64,000 nucleotides of DNA, taken from NCBI RefSeq assembly GCF_963678635.1, contig NC_087064.1, positions 44,373,346 through 44,437,345 on the forward strand. The letters are read 5' to 3'. The notes beneath the pieces are model-generated. The model was not told where the DNA came from. It saw only the letters and a program-made list of their open reading frames with translations, and did no database searches. The DNA comes from Symsagittifera roscoffensis. Its lineage: Eukaryota > Xenacoelomorpha > Acoela > Convolutidae. Shown piece by piece: positions 38,301-48,300 of this stretch; the first letter of the stretch is position 1; each line of letters begins with the position of its first letter. A program made the translations under genes and the position numbers.

Positions 38301-39011
38301 ATGTAATAACTATTCCTTAATGAGTGCTTAATTTAAGGGGAAAATAATTTTTTCCCCACAATCCTATTTTTATTCGAATACAAATTTATCTTATTACTTA
38401 GTTGCAATCCTAATTTGTTTAACGGGTAGACGTCAAGTAGGCACAAACTGCGCCTTTTGTCTATCCCCTCCATTTTGTTGATTTAATAATTTAAATAAAA
38501 TGATGCTTGTATTATCAACTATATGGAGAACTAAATTCTTCTTCTTCTTCTTCTTCTTCTTCTTCATCATTATGGCCACCAAAAAGCAGCAGCTAAACAA
38601 GATTTGAAATTAATGGTCTAAATGATGGTGTAAAATATGTGGTTTATGGCCTTTTTGGTATTTTCGTAAAAAATCTTTGGGCTCCTACACTTACTTTTCT
38701 GTGTCGACAATAGAAGACAGAACTGTGTCGTTGAAAGTGGCCACGTCTTTCTCTGTGGACAGACAGTCTTCCACATAACTGACAGAGTCCACAGTCTCAA
38801 GGTCATGATGTCCAGCACCGCTGCTGTTCCTCGCCATCCACGACTTAACCTCATGTCTCTTGCTATTCTTACCACCACGAGATCCGAAGTCAGAGTTGAA
38901 GTTGAGCTGGCTCATTTCGTGGTCTATTTTGTCCAGAATCTTGTTGGTCAAATCTAGAGTCTCATCCGCCAAATGACTGCCAGTGCTGTCTAATTTAGAC
39001 CCAAAATCCAT
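26309..39011 (-). CDS. Seven-exon gene for a large coiled-coil protein (~1,255 aa)
   Basis: Exons on the minus strand: 39011-38695, 36728-36469, 35398-32793, about 32507-32370, 32175-32044, 26997-26734 and 26359-26309. Splice sites are GT-AG and phases agree at every junction (2, 1, 0, 0, 0, 0); the total of 3,768 bp is an exact multiple of three. The chosen start is ATGG at 39011. The N-terminal 400 residues are Ser/Asn/Lys-rich and probably disordered; residues about 470-1,050 are almost continuous heptad-type coiled coil rich in Glu, Lys, Gln and Leu; the tail contains a Gly/Ser linker and ends in a Pro-rich peptide. Such architecture is common in centrosomal or ciliary scaffolds, but I do not recognise a specific family. 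Candidate AATAAA signals lie at about 26201 and 26147 on the minus strand. Introns 1, 2 and 5 are loaded with transposable elements. Confidence 0.8.
26734..26997 (-). CDS. Exon 6 of the coiled-coil gene
   Basis: Acceptor TTTTTTGCCAG at 27008-26998; donor GTAACATCC after ATG at 26734. Its 88 codons contain an acidic/basic helix, a Gly-Gly-Ser-rich linker (low-complexity, high GC) and a second helix LLRHLQQKVNALKDENSRL. The GC content is well above that of the flanking introns. Confidence 0.85.
27253..27635 (-). mobile_element. hAT-type MITE, complete copy within a TIR
   Basis: Begins CAGGGGCGGA and ends AAATCCGCCCCTG, with internal blocks of the family in reverse orientation (TTTTCTCGAGG, GCGCCGCAG, AAAGGCGCCTTT). 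The flank GTTTCAAA on the left corresponds to a diverged AATTCAAA on the right, consistent with an old 8-bp target duplication. Confidence 0.75.
28050..30480 (+). pseudogene. Decayed non-LTR retrotransposon (EN-RT) fragment
   Basis: Frames in order show an endonuclease-like ATETWLKN (28085), a PWFDKSL block before RT (about 28880), an RT fingers block with RPI and ERLLSNQ (29270-29330), GVPQSTVLGPFVFILYVKDF (29640-29690) and a motif C read as FADE near 29738, where an active enzyme would have FADD. A 63-bp tandem duplication interrupts it at 28869-28994. Many stops and frameshifts show it is dead. CR1/Jockey-type by overall layout. Confidence 0.75.
28869..28994. repeat. 63-bp tandem duplication in the RT fragment
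   Basis: The segment starting ACTGGTAACTAAAATCAAAA at 28869 recurs at 28932 virtually unchanged, although the surrounding element is heavily mutated. The duplication is therefore probably younger than the insertion. Confidence 0.9.
30762..30995. repeat. Inverted repeat (hairpin) next to the right TIR
   Basis: Left arm about 30765-30850 (AATATGCAGACC, AGATGATCA, CCTGCAATATCTTA) is repeated inverted at about 30903-30990. The short loop contains further CCTGCA repeats. Non-coding. Confidence 0.7.
31225..31260. mobile_element. hAT-type MITE end fragment
   Basis: CAGGGGCGGATATAAGG followed by a G run matches the left terminus of the family; the rest is lost. From 31260 to 32040 the intron shows nothing recognisable. 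Confidence 0.55.
32044..32175 (-). CDS. Exon 5 of the coiled-coil gene
   Basis: Acceptor ATTCACAG, 44 codons in phase 0, donor GAG|GTAAGAAAC at 32043. Entirely Glu/Lys/Leu-rich helix. Confidence 0.88.
32370..32507 (-). CDS. Exon 4 of the coiled-coil gene
   Basis: Donor CAG|GTGAGAAAA at 32369. The acceptor is either TTAG at 32508 or CAG at 32502; both keep phase 0 and differ by two codons. Heptad-rich helix with MYIRSVREELNAEHQRKIED. Confidence 0.82.
32793..35398 (-). CDS. Exon 3 (main coiled-coil exon)
   Basis: A 2.6-kb open exon with acceptor TGCTGTTTTCAG at 35399 and donor AAG|GTATTTTG at 32792. It encodes the Ser/Asn-rich N-terminal half and the long coiled coil. The open frame continues past the donor to 32682 through a poly-G tract, but that tail is intronic and resembles a hAT MITE end (32700-32745). 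Confidence 0.92.
35492..35846 (+). mobile_element. hAT-type MITE with perfect 8-bp TSD, in intron 2
   Basis: Left end CAGGCGCGGGTTTAGGG, right end reading GTGCCCCTG. The 8-mer CTCACGCC occurs immediately on both sides (35484-35491 and 35847-35854). Internal blocks match the 39619 copy in the same orientation. Confidence 0.88.
36469..36728 (-). CDS. Exon 2 of the coiled-coil gene
   Basis: Acceptor TTTTTCATATGCAG at 36729; donor GGAG|GTGAAACC at 36468. Begins with a basic Pro/Lys/Arg-rich patch followed by EAEELLRSLIEKRF. The one-base/two-base phase fits both neighbours exactly. Confidence 0.88.
37219..37516. repeat. Near-perfect inverted repeat, 144-bp arms, 10-nt loop
   Basis: Arms 37219-37362 and 37373-37516 are almost identical inverted copies with only a few mismatches. 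The right arm reads in frame with a non-LTR reverse transcriptase C-terminal part (YLGVIVDDKLKF); the left arm is the same sequence reversed. Confidence 0.93.
37373..38570 (+). pseudogene. 5'-truncated non-LTR retrotransposon tail
   Basis: The frame YLGVIVDDKLKF...QSKLGRHCGVISK is the conserved block downstream of the RT catalytic core, followed with frameshifts by the C-terminal domain (VRMICFKRKFDT, VHELYVYDLMKF) and a non-coding 3' end reaching a (TTC)n tract at 38534-38568. The tail repeat and 5' truncation are typical of CR1/L2-type insertions. It lies in intron 1 of the coiled-coil gene, on the opposite strand. Confidence 0.75.
38534..38568. repeat. (TTC)n microsatellite
   Basis: About eleven TTC units directly at the 3' end of the non-LTR fragment, probably its tail. 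Confidence 0.9.
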
Positions 39012-39078
39012 GCTATTAAAAACTCCCGCCAGCAAAAAGCAGCAGCTAAACAAGATTTGAATTTAATGGTCTAAATGA
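38578..39078. repeat. 48-bp direct repeats bracketing exon 1
   Basis: CAAAAAGCAGCAGCTAAACAAGATTTGA..TTAATGGTCTAAATGATGG occurs at about 38578-38625 and again at about 39031-39078, with only one or two differences. Exon 1 (38695-39011) lies between the copies. Confidence 0.85.
38695..39011 (-). CDS. Exon 1 of the coiled-coil gene
   Basis: ATGG start at 39011, donor GAAAA|GTAAGTG at 38694. Encodes an acidic, Ser/Asp-rich N-terminus with a short helix (DLTNKILDKIDHEM). The open frame extends 14 codons upstream to another ATG, so the start could be earlier; an AG two bases before the chosen ATG could be a cis or trans splice acceptor. Confidence 0.75.
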
Positions 39079-39618
39079 TGGTCTAAATTATTATAAAATG
39101 CATTCTGCTCAAGTAGTACACTATGGCTTATAACTTCAGTTGGTTTAGTTTAAAAGTCTACTTGTTAAAAAGCAATTTTTCTTAAGTGTAGAAGACAAAT
39201 AAATTGCATTCTTTGCTCCGTAATCGCGTTTTAATCAAATCACTGGTAGAGAAACATTGAATTTATTAAATATGAGTGTACGATTGAGACTCCTGGTACG
39301 CTTTGAATGTTTAATCACATTTTTACACGTTCATAATATGCATCGGAGTTTTTTGATGGATGTGCTCTTTAGATAGTCCAATACAAGTCCAAATTAAAGA
39401 GAACTGCTTTACCGTAGTATTCGTGTGTTCTGTTTTCTGATTAGCAGACGAATTTATGACGAAAATAATGGTGCTCCAAAACAGTTTTCATGCGAGGACA
39501 CGCATCCACGAAAAGTGACGGTCTTCGGATCTTGAAAGGTACTAAATAACTCCTTTTTTAGCGTAGAAAAAACCGAAGTAGCATTGTTTTATTAGAATTT
39601 TGGCGCGAAGGTCCGATG

Positions 39619-40009
39619 CAGGGGCGGATTTAGGGAAGGAAGCGGGGGGGGGGGGGGCGGACGCCCCCCCCCCCCTCAGGGATTCGACCCCCTGCCGACC
39701 CAAAGGGTCCCCCCTTCGATACTTTTTCAGAAATCCATTTTTGGCCGACCGACCCTAAAATTTTTCTAAAGGCGCCTTTGGCGCCAATATATACTAACTT
39801 TGAGGGGGAGCGCGCGCCAAAAAAACGCGTTTTTTTTGTCAAAATTTTCCAAAAAGTGCCCAAAAACGGCTTTTTTGACTGTTTCTTCAGAAATTTGCCT
39901 GCGGCGCAGAGAATTTAGCCAAAATGGGGGCAAAGGTCGACAAAATTTTCGAATTTTTTTTTGAAAATCCGCCCCCCCCCCCCTCGAGAAAATCCTAGAT
40001 CCGCCCCTG
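39619..40009 (+). mobile_element. hAT-type MITE, complete reference copy with TSD
   Basis: 391 bp. Left end CAGGGGCGGATTTAGG, right end CCTAGATCCGCCCCTG, an inverted repeat matching at 15 of 16. Flanked by the perfect 8-bp duplication GTCCGATG (39611-39618 and 40010-40017). TIRs of this style with an 8-bp duplication are characteristic of hAT elements. Contains the family blocks GGCCGACCGACCCTAAA and GGCGCC...GGCGCC. Non-coding. Confidence 0.95.
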
Positions 40010-41068
40010 GTCCGATGCATCAAATTTTCGCAAAGTTTCTACCCTTAACTTTAAAATTGTTTATTCAATATAATCACATACATCATACTTTTTCTGCTTG
40101 CGCTTAAAGGCCTCAAGCAATGCAGAATAATCTAATGTTTTTAAATCATCCAAGTCTTACCAAACCGCGTCAACCCCATTGTCATGTTATTACTGCTCCA
40201 AAGACCTTAAAAGGCAGTCGGAACATTCGGGGCTTCGCCCTGTGATACGAGCACTCTTGTTCAAAGTTCGAATCAAACGTTTTTCTAAAACTGAAGTTTA
40301 TATCGATCATCCAATATCGATAAACACTACTGATTTAACCTGCTTCTTGCTTTTGCCATCACAGTTGTTCTTAAATATAATCTTAGGATATAAAATTAGG
40401 TTTAAACTTCTTTCTTTTTTTTACGGCAAAGTAGACGTGAAAATATTCAGAAAGACTCAGATGAGACCTCGTGTCTTGGGAGTAATTAAAATTGAAAACT
40501 GCAAGTCATGAAAAGAAAATTTAATATTTCCGAAAATGAAACATAAAAAATGAATAGCAACAAATTGAGTCAATAGTGAGCTTCAAAAAATTTCAATAAA
40601 ACTTATCCAACATTTCGATTGATTAAAAAATAGTTCTGAAATTATCTCAAAAAAATGTTTAGAAATCATATCAACGGAAAAATTCGTTTTCGTATGTCAT
40701 TATTATGAAGAAAATAAGTTTAGTCGGAATGCGTTTTCGAAATCCTATCGTTGACGACGACTATAGGAATACTGACACCCAATCTGTTAGCTATTTAGCT
40801 ATAAAATGTACTAAAATCAGTTCAATTGATACGAATTATTGTACAGAATTTCAAGATTTCAAGAGCCTGTTTTAACTTTGAAGAAACAAGAGAACCATAA
40901 GCAGACTTTTTGTGGCAATGCTGGCTTCAGAGATCAAATAAAGGAAGATTTTTCAAACCATACAATTTTTAAGCAAATTTTGTTTGTTTTCAGAAAATGA
41001 TTTTGTGCATTATTGTTTGTTGCAGAGAGGCCTTAATCAAGAAGATATTTGAAAGCTGTCGCTTAACC

Positions 41069-41480
41069 CAGGGGCGGATTTAGGGGAGGGGGGAGTCCCT
41101 TGGTACTATCTTGAGATATTCATTTTTCGCTCACTGACCCTAAAATTTTTTTAAAAAAAGGCTTTGGCGCCAAAATATAATAATGTTAATAAAATTTCCA
41201 AAAGGTGCCTAAAAATGCATTTTTGGCCGGTTTTTTCAAATGTATGCCTGCGGCGCAAAAAAATTGACCAAAACAGGGTCTTGATAGTTTTCTCGATCTT
41301 TTTTTAGGTCGATTAAATTGATTTCCCGAGCTCTTCCAAAGCATTATAAAGACCCTGTTTTGGTCAATTTTTTTGACCAAAACAGGGTCTTTATGATGCT
41401 TTGGAAGAGCTCGGGAAATCAATTTAGTCGACCTAAAAAAAGATCGAGAAAACTTTCTTTTTTTTTAAAATCCCCCCCAC
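41069..41480 (+). mobile_element. Rearranged hAT-type MITE with internal hairpin
   Basis: Starts CAGGGGCGGATTTAGGGG and has the family blocks, but from 41286 the interior folds back: 41286-41367 and 41373-41454 are 82-bp inverted arms around a 5-nt T loop. The right terminus is degenerate (CTCGAGAATATCATAGAT) and no target duplication is found. From 40018 to 41068 I see nothing recognisable. Confidence 0.75.
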
Positions 41481-41544
41481 CTCGAGAATATCATAGATAA
41501 CCTTATGGTTGAACCTTTTGGTTAAGATGCGACGCATGAGAAAA

Positions 41545-44500
41545 GTGAGCTTTATTGCAAAAGTTGCCAGAGACACAAAAATTTATGAAAAAAAATGTTG
41601 GCGAAAAATGAGCCTGTATATAAGATGAAAATTGTTTGCGATGAATGCGTTCCGTCTGCAAACAGATTGGTATCAGCTAAATCGAGCGACCGAGCCACTG
41701 TAAGAGAATATTGGTTAGACGTTGGCAAGACTAGATAAACAAAAAAAAACATATGAAAGAATGGTAAGTTATTGCGCTACTAATCAGTAAAGACTAACAA
41801 TACCCTAAATTAGCGTATGACCGAAAAAAAAAACATACTCCAGGAAACTACAAAGGCACGATAAATTTCAAGAAGTAGAGCGTCAAATTATGTTCAACTC
41901 GGATTTAAATATTAGTAATTGTTCATGTTTATGTATACTAATTATATGGACCAGTGGCGTGCGTAGAAAATTTTATGGGGGGGGGGGGGCGGTTTTTTCA
42001 CAAAAATTTAAAATTTTTGCCGACTTTTTTCTAGGTTGACCCATTTGATTCTCCGAGCTCCCCCAAAATAGTATATGGACCCTATTATGTGAAAGTTTCT
42101 GCGACGCAGGAATTTTTTTTCAAAAATCTTACCAAAAAAGGCGTTTTTAAGCCATTTTAGGAAAAGTTTGACCAAAAAATTGCACTTTTTTTGGCGCTTG
42201 CTCCCCTTTAAAAAGTCATGCTGGCGCCAAAGGCGCGTTTAGAAAAATTATTAGGTTGATGAGCGAAAAATGGATGTCATTAAGTTAACACGCGCCCCAT
42301 CTAGGCACGCTACTGATATGGACAACTCTATGTATATTAGGGGCTCAGTTCTAATAAATGATGAAGTAACCATTAGGACCTTGTATGCACAGGTACAAAT
42401 TGCAAATCTTGTTAGTTTTGAGGTTTTTGAAGACCCAACAGAACTTCCAAAATTGAATGATGAATTGCGAGAAAAGAAAATTTGAACTTGACTCGATAAC
42501 GTATGTGCACGATGTTGAAATAACTGGAGAACCAGTGTTTTTGCTATCCAATTTTTCAAACAAATCATGCTTTGGCCTTTTCGAAAAATTAAGGATTATC
42601 TATCAGGGCAAATTGTAAAGTCTGGGAACAAGGGTTTTTTTGTCGTGAAGGTTTCTAAGGGATCAAACCATATTGCAGGGTCTCCTTTTAAGCAAAACGA
42701 ATTATCGCTCGGCGGTTTTCTCATCTTATAAAACCAGGTTTTGCTTTCCCGCAAAATTTGATCGATTAACCGCTATAAAATTAATGCAAAAAGATTTGGA
42801 TAAACTTTTCACAAAGTAGTTTCTAACAAAGAAAAAATCACGGGAAAAGCATATGTGACAAAGATGATTTTACTTGGCGATCAGCAAAAGAAACCAGTAG
42901 TGTTAAATAATTTAGAAAAGATAAAAGTTGCCTCAGAGTTATCACACCAAAAAGCGGGAAGTATGTTGTACATACATCAATGCGCAAGAATACAAGTCAA
43001 ACTGGCGAGCATATCCTCTTGCAGAGAAGAAGTACTGGTTGAAGTCACAAGTGTTAGTATCGAGTCGCACATAAAAATTATGACCCCAATCAGTAGAATA
43101 TTAATGTATCGCACCAAATTCTCACTATATGCTTTAGAGTCTGCTATAAGGCTTTTGAATTAGATCATTGAAATGAAATTGAAGCTGATTCTCACACGCA
43201 AAACACTTAGAGCAACCGGCAAAAAATATGCAGCTTTTAGCCCCTATGACTTTGCAGGTGAAAGTTATTCAACGGATAAAACTTTGAGAGATAGCCAGTT
43301 GTTAGCACCTATGAAGCATAACATGAAGGCAATAACAGGAATAGAAAACGTCCTGGCTGGGACAAAACGAGGAATACTCTCATGATGAATTGGGTTTTTT
43401 AGAATTAAACTTTTCACCATACAACTGGTACTATTTTCTTTGGTTTCCTGAAATGGAAACACACATGCTTCGGTATTGGCGAATAGCTAGAGAAATTACA
43501 AAAAGTATGCTAACGGTTTATCTTCAAAAATGTTTTTCTCTGCAGCTTTGATGAGGGACGGGACAATCAAGGAAACTGTATTCCAGCCGTTCAGTCTTTT
43601 GGGAGAAAAAAAAGTACTAACGTGCAGGTAAAAAAGCCTTGCTTGTCACGGGAAACAAACATGCAATGCACGAGACATCGAGGCCATGCAATTAAAATTT
43701 AAAAATCAGTAGGTAAAGATCATAAGCTTAGAACGCTTGGACGATTGAAAGTTAAGATACGTTTGAGTGCAATTAGGGCATAGGAAAGAAAATGAAAACT
43801 CAGGTTTTTCTGTAAGGTTAAAAAAAGGATAAACAACTTGGTCTGTGCGATTCGGATAAAAATACTTTTAATTTTAGAAAACCGAAAAAAGCCTGTAGCC
43901 GGGAGTTTTATGCATTTTTTGCCCAAACTAATCAAATTTAAAGCAGTGGTACGGCCCAATGCATACAAGGTAGTTTCTGTTAACCACAAATACAGCACTG
44001 TTGCTCCATTGTAACAGTTGCAGCTTTGAGATGTGGTGAGTCGACCACAACTGTCCTTCAAAGAAAGGCAAAATCTCTATGATTACAATAGAGATGACGA
44101 AACATATCCTGATACTACAAGAAGCTGGAAGTAATGCTAGTACAACTCGGGAAACAGCTGAAAAAATTCACAGAGGAGATTGGCAAGTTGAGCGTTAAAC
44201 TCTAACGAAAAAAGGAACGCTTGAAAAATTGCAAAAGTAAAATAAAAGCTCTCGAAGTAGAGAGGGACTCCATTTTGGTGAATAACATAGGACTAATCTG
44301 TGAGAACCAGGGGAAGCTGAAAAAGCTGAACGAAAAACTTCAAGGAGATAGCTTAGCAAAGGGTTTGCTCTCGAAGCGGTTGTCATTGTATAATGCTGAG
44401 AGTTTTTTCTCGATGCCACTTAACTTGTTTCACCTAACTTTGTTACCGCAATTAGCGCCAGCCGAAACTGTAGCAATACTTTTTAGAACCTTTTCTTTAC

Positions 44501-44580
44501 TCTGCCATCTAGAAAAAGAGGTAGAGGAGTATACTCAAGATGCTGGTTCAATCAAAAAACAACATTTTCGAGGACAGTGA
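41545..44580 (+). pseudogene. Decayed coding trace of unknown family
   Basis: Successive + strand open segments read as one ancient protein-coding region broken by stops and frameshifts: about 41630-41740 (with a CDEC pair), 42316-42485, 42500-42620, 42855-43163, 43173-43385 (FSPYDFAGESYSTDKTLRDS), 43386-43500 (NFSPYNW, FPEMETHMLRYW) and 44221-44580 (helical, Lys/Glu/Leu-rich). Three of the segments share one frame. A hAT MITE (41952-42315) split it later. I do not recognise the protein. It could be the internal part of the LTR-like element ending at about 45095, or another transposon. Confidence 0.4.
41952..42315 (+). mobile_element. Second hAT-type MITE family, complete with TSD
   Basis: Left end CAGTGGCGTGCGTAGAAA, right end CATCTAGGCACGCTACTG (15 of 18 inverted). 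The 8-bp duplication ATATGGAC is perfect on both sides (41944-41951 and 42316-42323). The interior resembles the CAGGGGCGGAT family (GGCGCCAAAGGCGCGTTT, CCGAGCTCCCCC), so the two families share a body but differ at the tips. Confidence 0.92.
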
Positions 44581-44789
44581 AGCCATAAAAAAAGTATGTT
44601 AAAAGAGATTTAAAGGCTGCTAAGGGCTTAGTGAGCAGCCAGATGGACATTTGAAGCTCATAATAATTGTATATATAGATATTTCGAACATAAATGAATG
44701 TGCTAACCCTACGTGATTGCCAATTCATTTATTGACCAATAAATCTTGCTATAAACTTCAATGCAGCCCATTCACGAAAAGAAACACTT

Positions 44790-45095
44790 CTTTTCGGAGG
44801 AGGGGAATAGTGTAGGGAATCGGAAAGGTTTTTAAGGAAAATTCAAGGTTTGAACTTGAAATTATTTGAGAAATCATGATGCCTGAGAACTGACATCTTT
44901 AGTTAACGACGATTACACTACGACAAACGATGTAACATGTGTAGAAATTCGATGTGTTGAATTATCAATATATCATAAGAGACGCTGTTACATTGGCCCA
45001 GATCGTTACATCGTTACAATTGGGAGCGTCTTCTTCTTGAATTCTAGTAATTACGACCTGAATCGTTTTCAATCTCCACCGTGTGTTTTATAGTC
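44790..45095 (+). repeat. Candidate 3' LTR with polypurine tract
   Basis: GGAGGAGGGGAATAG (about 44797-44811) directly precedes TGTAGGGAATCGG, the arrangement of a polypurine tract and LTR start; a possible end is TCGCGACA near 45095, giving about 285 bp. No matching 5' LTR is in the window, so this stays tentative. Confidence 0.35.
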
Positions 45096-45356
45096 GCGAC
45101 AGTCGTTGTTCTGATTTTCGTTTTTTCAGTTGTTACGTGTATTTATTTAAAAAAAAACACTTAAATGCACATCGAAATTATTTTCAATACACAAGTGTAT
45201 GTCAAATGTTTTCTGTTTTTTTTCTATCAGTTCATAAAAATATTATAACATCATTAGATATACATAGTTACAATAACAAAAAACAAACCAAAATCTTTTA
45301 CAATTATCGATGATTTTTTTTCACCTGAGAGCTTCAAGGTGGTTTAAATATAAATG

Positions 45357-48300
45357 TTAATATATAAACTTGAAGCTTTTCCATGAAACTTTACCATGAG
45401 TTGCCACAGAGGGGTCTTCCTTAAATAATAATAAATAATAATTCTTGAATTTTATATTTGCTTTTCTGTATGTTACTATGTCTATAAAGTTTACTTTATC
45501 ATCTGTAAGTTTGTTCCAGATTATGACGGACTTTTTAAAGAAAGAATTTTCTATGTATTGCCCATTGTATCTGTCGCCGAAATATAATTTTTTGTTTCTT
45601 GTATTAGTATCTATTTGGTGGTTATCATACTCAATTTTATAATAGGCTGGCAATAATTGATGTTGTATTTTCCAAAAGTGACATAATATTTTATAGTCCA
45701 GAAACATTGTTACTGATAATATATTGTGTTTTAGCTTCAAGTCTGAAGATGATTCGTATTTTGCACAATCGCAGCAAGTTTTTACTGCCCAGCTTAACTG
45801 TTTTTCCAGAGATATCATTAGTTTAGCGGATATTCCACTTAAAAGAATTGCTGGGTAATGCAAATGACTAATTACCAGTGCATGCATTATCAAGAGTCTT
45901 GTTTTCACTTTTTGATTGATTGAAGTGTTTTTATTCCGCATGCCATTTTCCTGAGAAAATTTTTGATTTCATCTTGGAATGTGAGAAACTGATCTAAAAC
46001 TACTCCTAGAGATTTAATAATGATTTTTTCCTCAATTATTTTGTCATCTAGAGTTATAGTATACTTTTCATCCTTTTTCCTTGAATGTTTTTTGCTCAAA
46101 ACGATGAGTTCTGTTTTTTTTGCATTCAATTGAAGTGAGTGTACTAAAAAATAATTTGACAACAGACTGCAATTGGCTTCGATAATAGCTTTTTGTGGAT
46201 TGTTATTTTCACAGAATAGTAAAGTATCATCCGCATATTGAACTATTTTACATGTTTTGTCAATTTGTTTGTTGAGATCGTTAATGTAGAGATTGAATAT
46301 TAGAGGGTCAAGGACAGTGCCCTGTGGGACACCCTGCTCAAGTGCAATCCTATCGGATTCGGTGTTGTTAACAATTATTTTCTGGCTTCAGTTGGTGATA
46401 AAGGAATTGATCATTTCTATAGCTTCTTCGGAAAAGTTTAACCCTTCTAGTTTCTGTTTAAGATAAGTATGATCAATAGAATCAAATGCTTTAGAGAGAT
46501 CCAGTAAGGAACATGCTACAGTTTTGTTGTTGTCTATTGCTTTTCTGAATGCTTCAGTGCAATAAAGAATAGCGTCGATTGTTGAATATGATGTTCTGAA
46601 CCCAAATTGGGTATTACTTAGTAATTTTTGGGATATCAGATATTCGTTGATTTGTTTATATAACAATTTTTCAAAAACTTTTGAGAGAGCCCCAGTTATA
46701 GAGATAGGCCTATAATTTTCTGGTAGTTCTGGATCTTCTTTTTTGTATATTGGTGTGACAATTGCTTTTTTGAGCTTGCAAGGATATGTCTTGTTTTTCA
46801 AAAACTCATTGTATAGAAATGTCAGATGTGTGTATATTTCATTGCAGCCATCCTTCAATGCCCAGGCTGGAATTTGGGATGGACCCGGTGCCTTTTGACA
46901 ATTTAAATTATGTATTTTTTTTTTACATTCAGCTGATGTGATGAATCGGAATGAAAATAAATTATTATTTCGAATTTTGCATGTAGAAGTCGGTGGACTT
47001 TGCCTGATTTTTGAATTTTTCTCATAAAAGCTTCCAAGAGTTGAGAACTTGTAATTAAGCAGGTTCGCCATCTGTAAATTATTGGTTATGAAATTGCCGA
47101 AAGAGTTTCTAAGTAATGGAATGAGGTTGGAAGATGAAGATTTTTTTGAGTTTATGATACTCCATTTTTCGCGTTCGCTTTTTTTCGAGATAAACAGTTG
47201 GGATATAAATTTATCATCTTCGTAGTTTACCTTTGGTTTGTCGTTGCGAATGAAAATAGTCTTCTGTGGGGCACATTCTTTAATGGTGTCAGCACTGTTA
47301 GATGTGAAGATGTCGAGCAATATTTCGGGATTATTATTGCTATAGAAACTTCTCTTATTATTGCTATAGAAATTTATAGCTGATAGTTTTTGTTTGAATT
47401 TGTAATTGGAGTAATTGGATTTGTCATATATTTTACGTTTGATTGACCTTACATTGTTGTTCAGCTTAAGTTCTGTAATGAATGCTGTTGCTTGGTGGTC
47501 GGTCTTAATTGGTGGTGTGAACACTATTGAATTATTTGTTAGATCTAGGTCGGTGATAATATAGTCAATTAGTGCTTTTGAGTGAGTAGGTGTTAATTTG
47601 TTAGTGACGTCCAGATTATATGTTATTAGGATTGTATCTAAAGACTGTTTGTCGTCTTCGTTGAGATAGTTGAGATTGTAATCTCCTAGTAAAATTAGGT
47701 TTGAATTAAATGACTGTGCATGGTCAATTGATTTGGCTAGATCTTCTAAGAAGTCTGTTTTGTTGTTTCTATTAGGATTGTAGGCTAGGTTTAATAGAGT
47801 GGTTCTATCATTTTTGTTGAGTCCGGCTTTAAATTTTATCCAGATGCTATCAAACTTTTTGTGCATGTTGTTTAAGTCATGTCTTACTTTTGGGTTTAAC
47901 TTTTTCGGAACCAGTAACATGACCCCTCCACCCTTCAATTTTTCACTTGATTCATAAGTTCTATCACATCGGAACAACTTATGTCTATGGCCCATAGTTT
48001 ATCGTCATTTGTATCATTGAACCATGTCTCGGAAAATCCAAAAATTGTATTATCATTAAAAGTTTTGATAAGTTGTTTGAGATCTAAACGCTTTCTAGCT
48101 AAACTTCTACAATTAAGATGTAGTACTTTTAAGTTGTTGTTGTAGTTTTCCAGGTTTTTCTTTATTTGACTGAATTCCATGAAGGGTCCTGGATTTGGGT
48201 TGATATCCCCTGATGTTAGGAGAGTTTTATGAGGGGACCTTTCTTGTTTTTTATAAGTCTTGCTTGTGTTTTTTATATAATAATTGTAATAGAAATAGCT

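Noticed and set aside
40179-40511. 110-codon + strand ORF
   Set aside because: No motif, AT-driven composition and no splice partners; its start shares a 19-bp stretch with repeat sequence near 22370, so it is likely repeat-derived.
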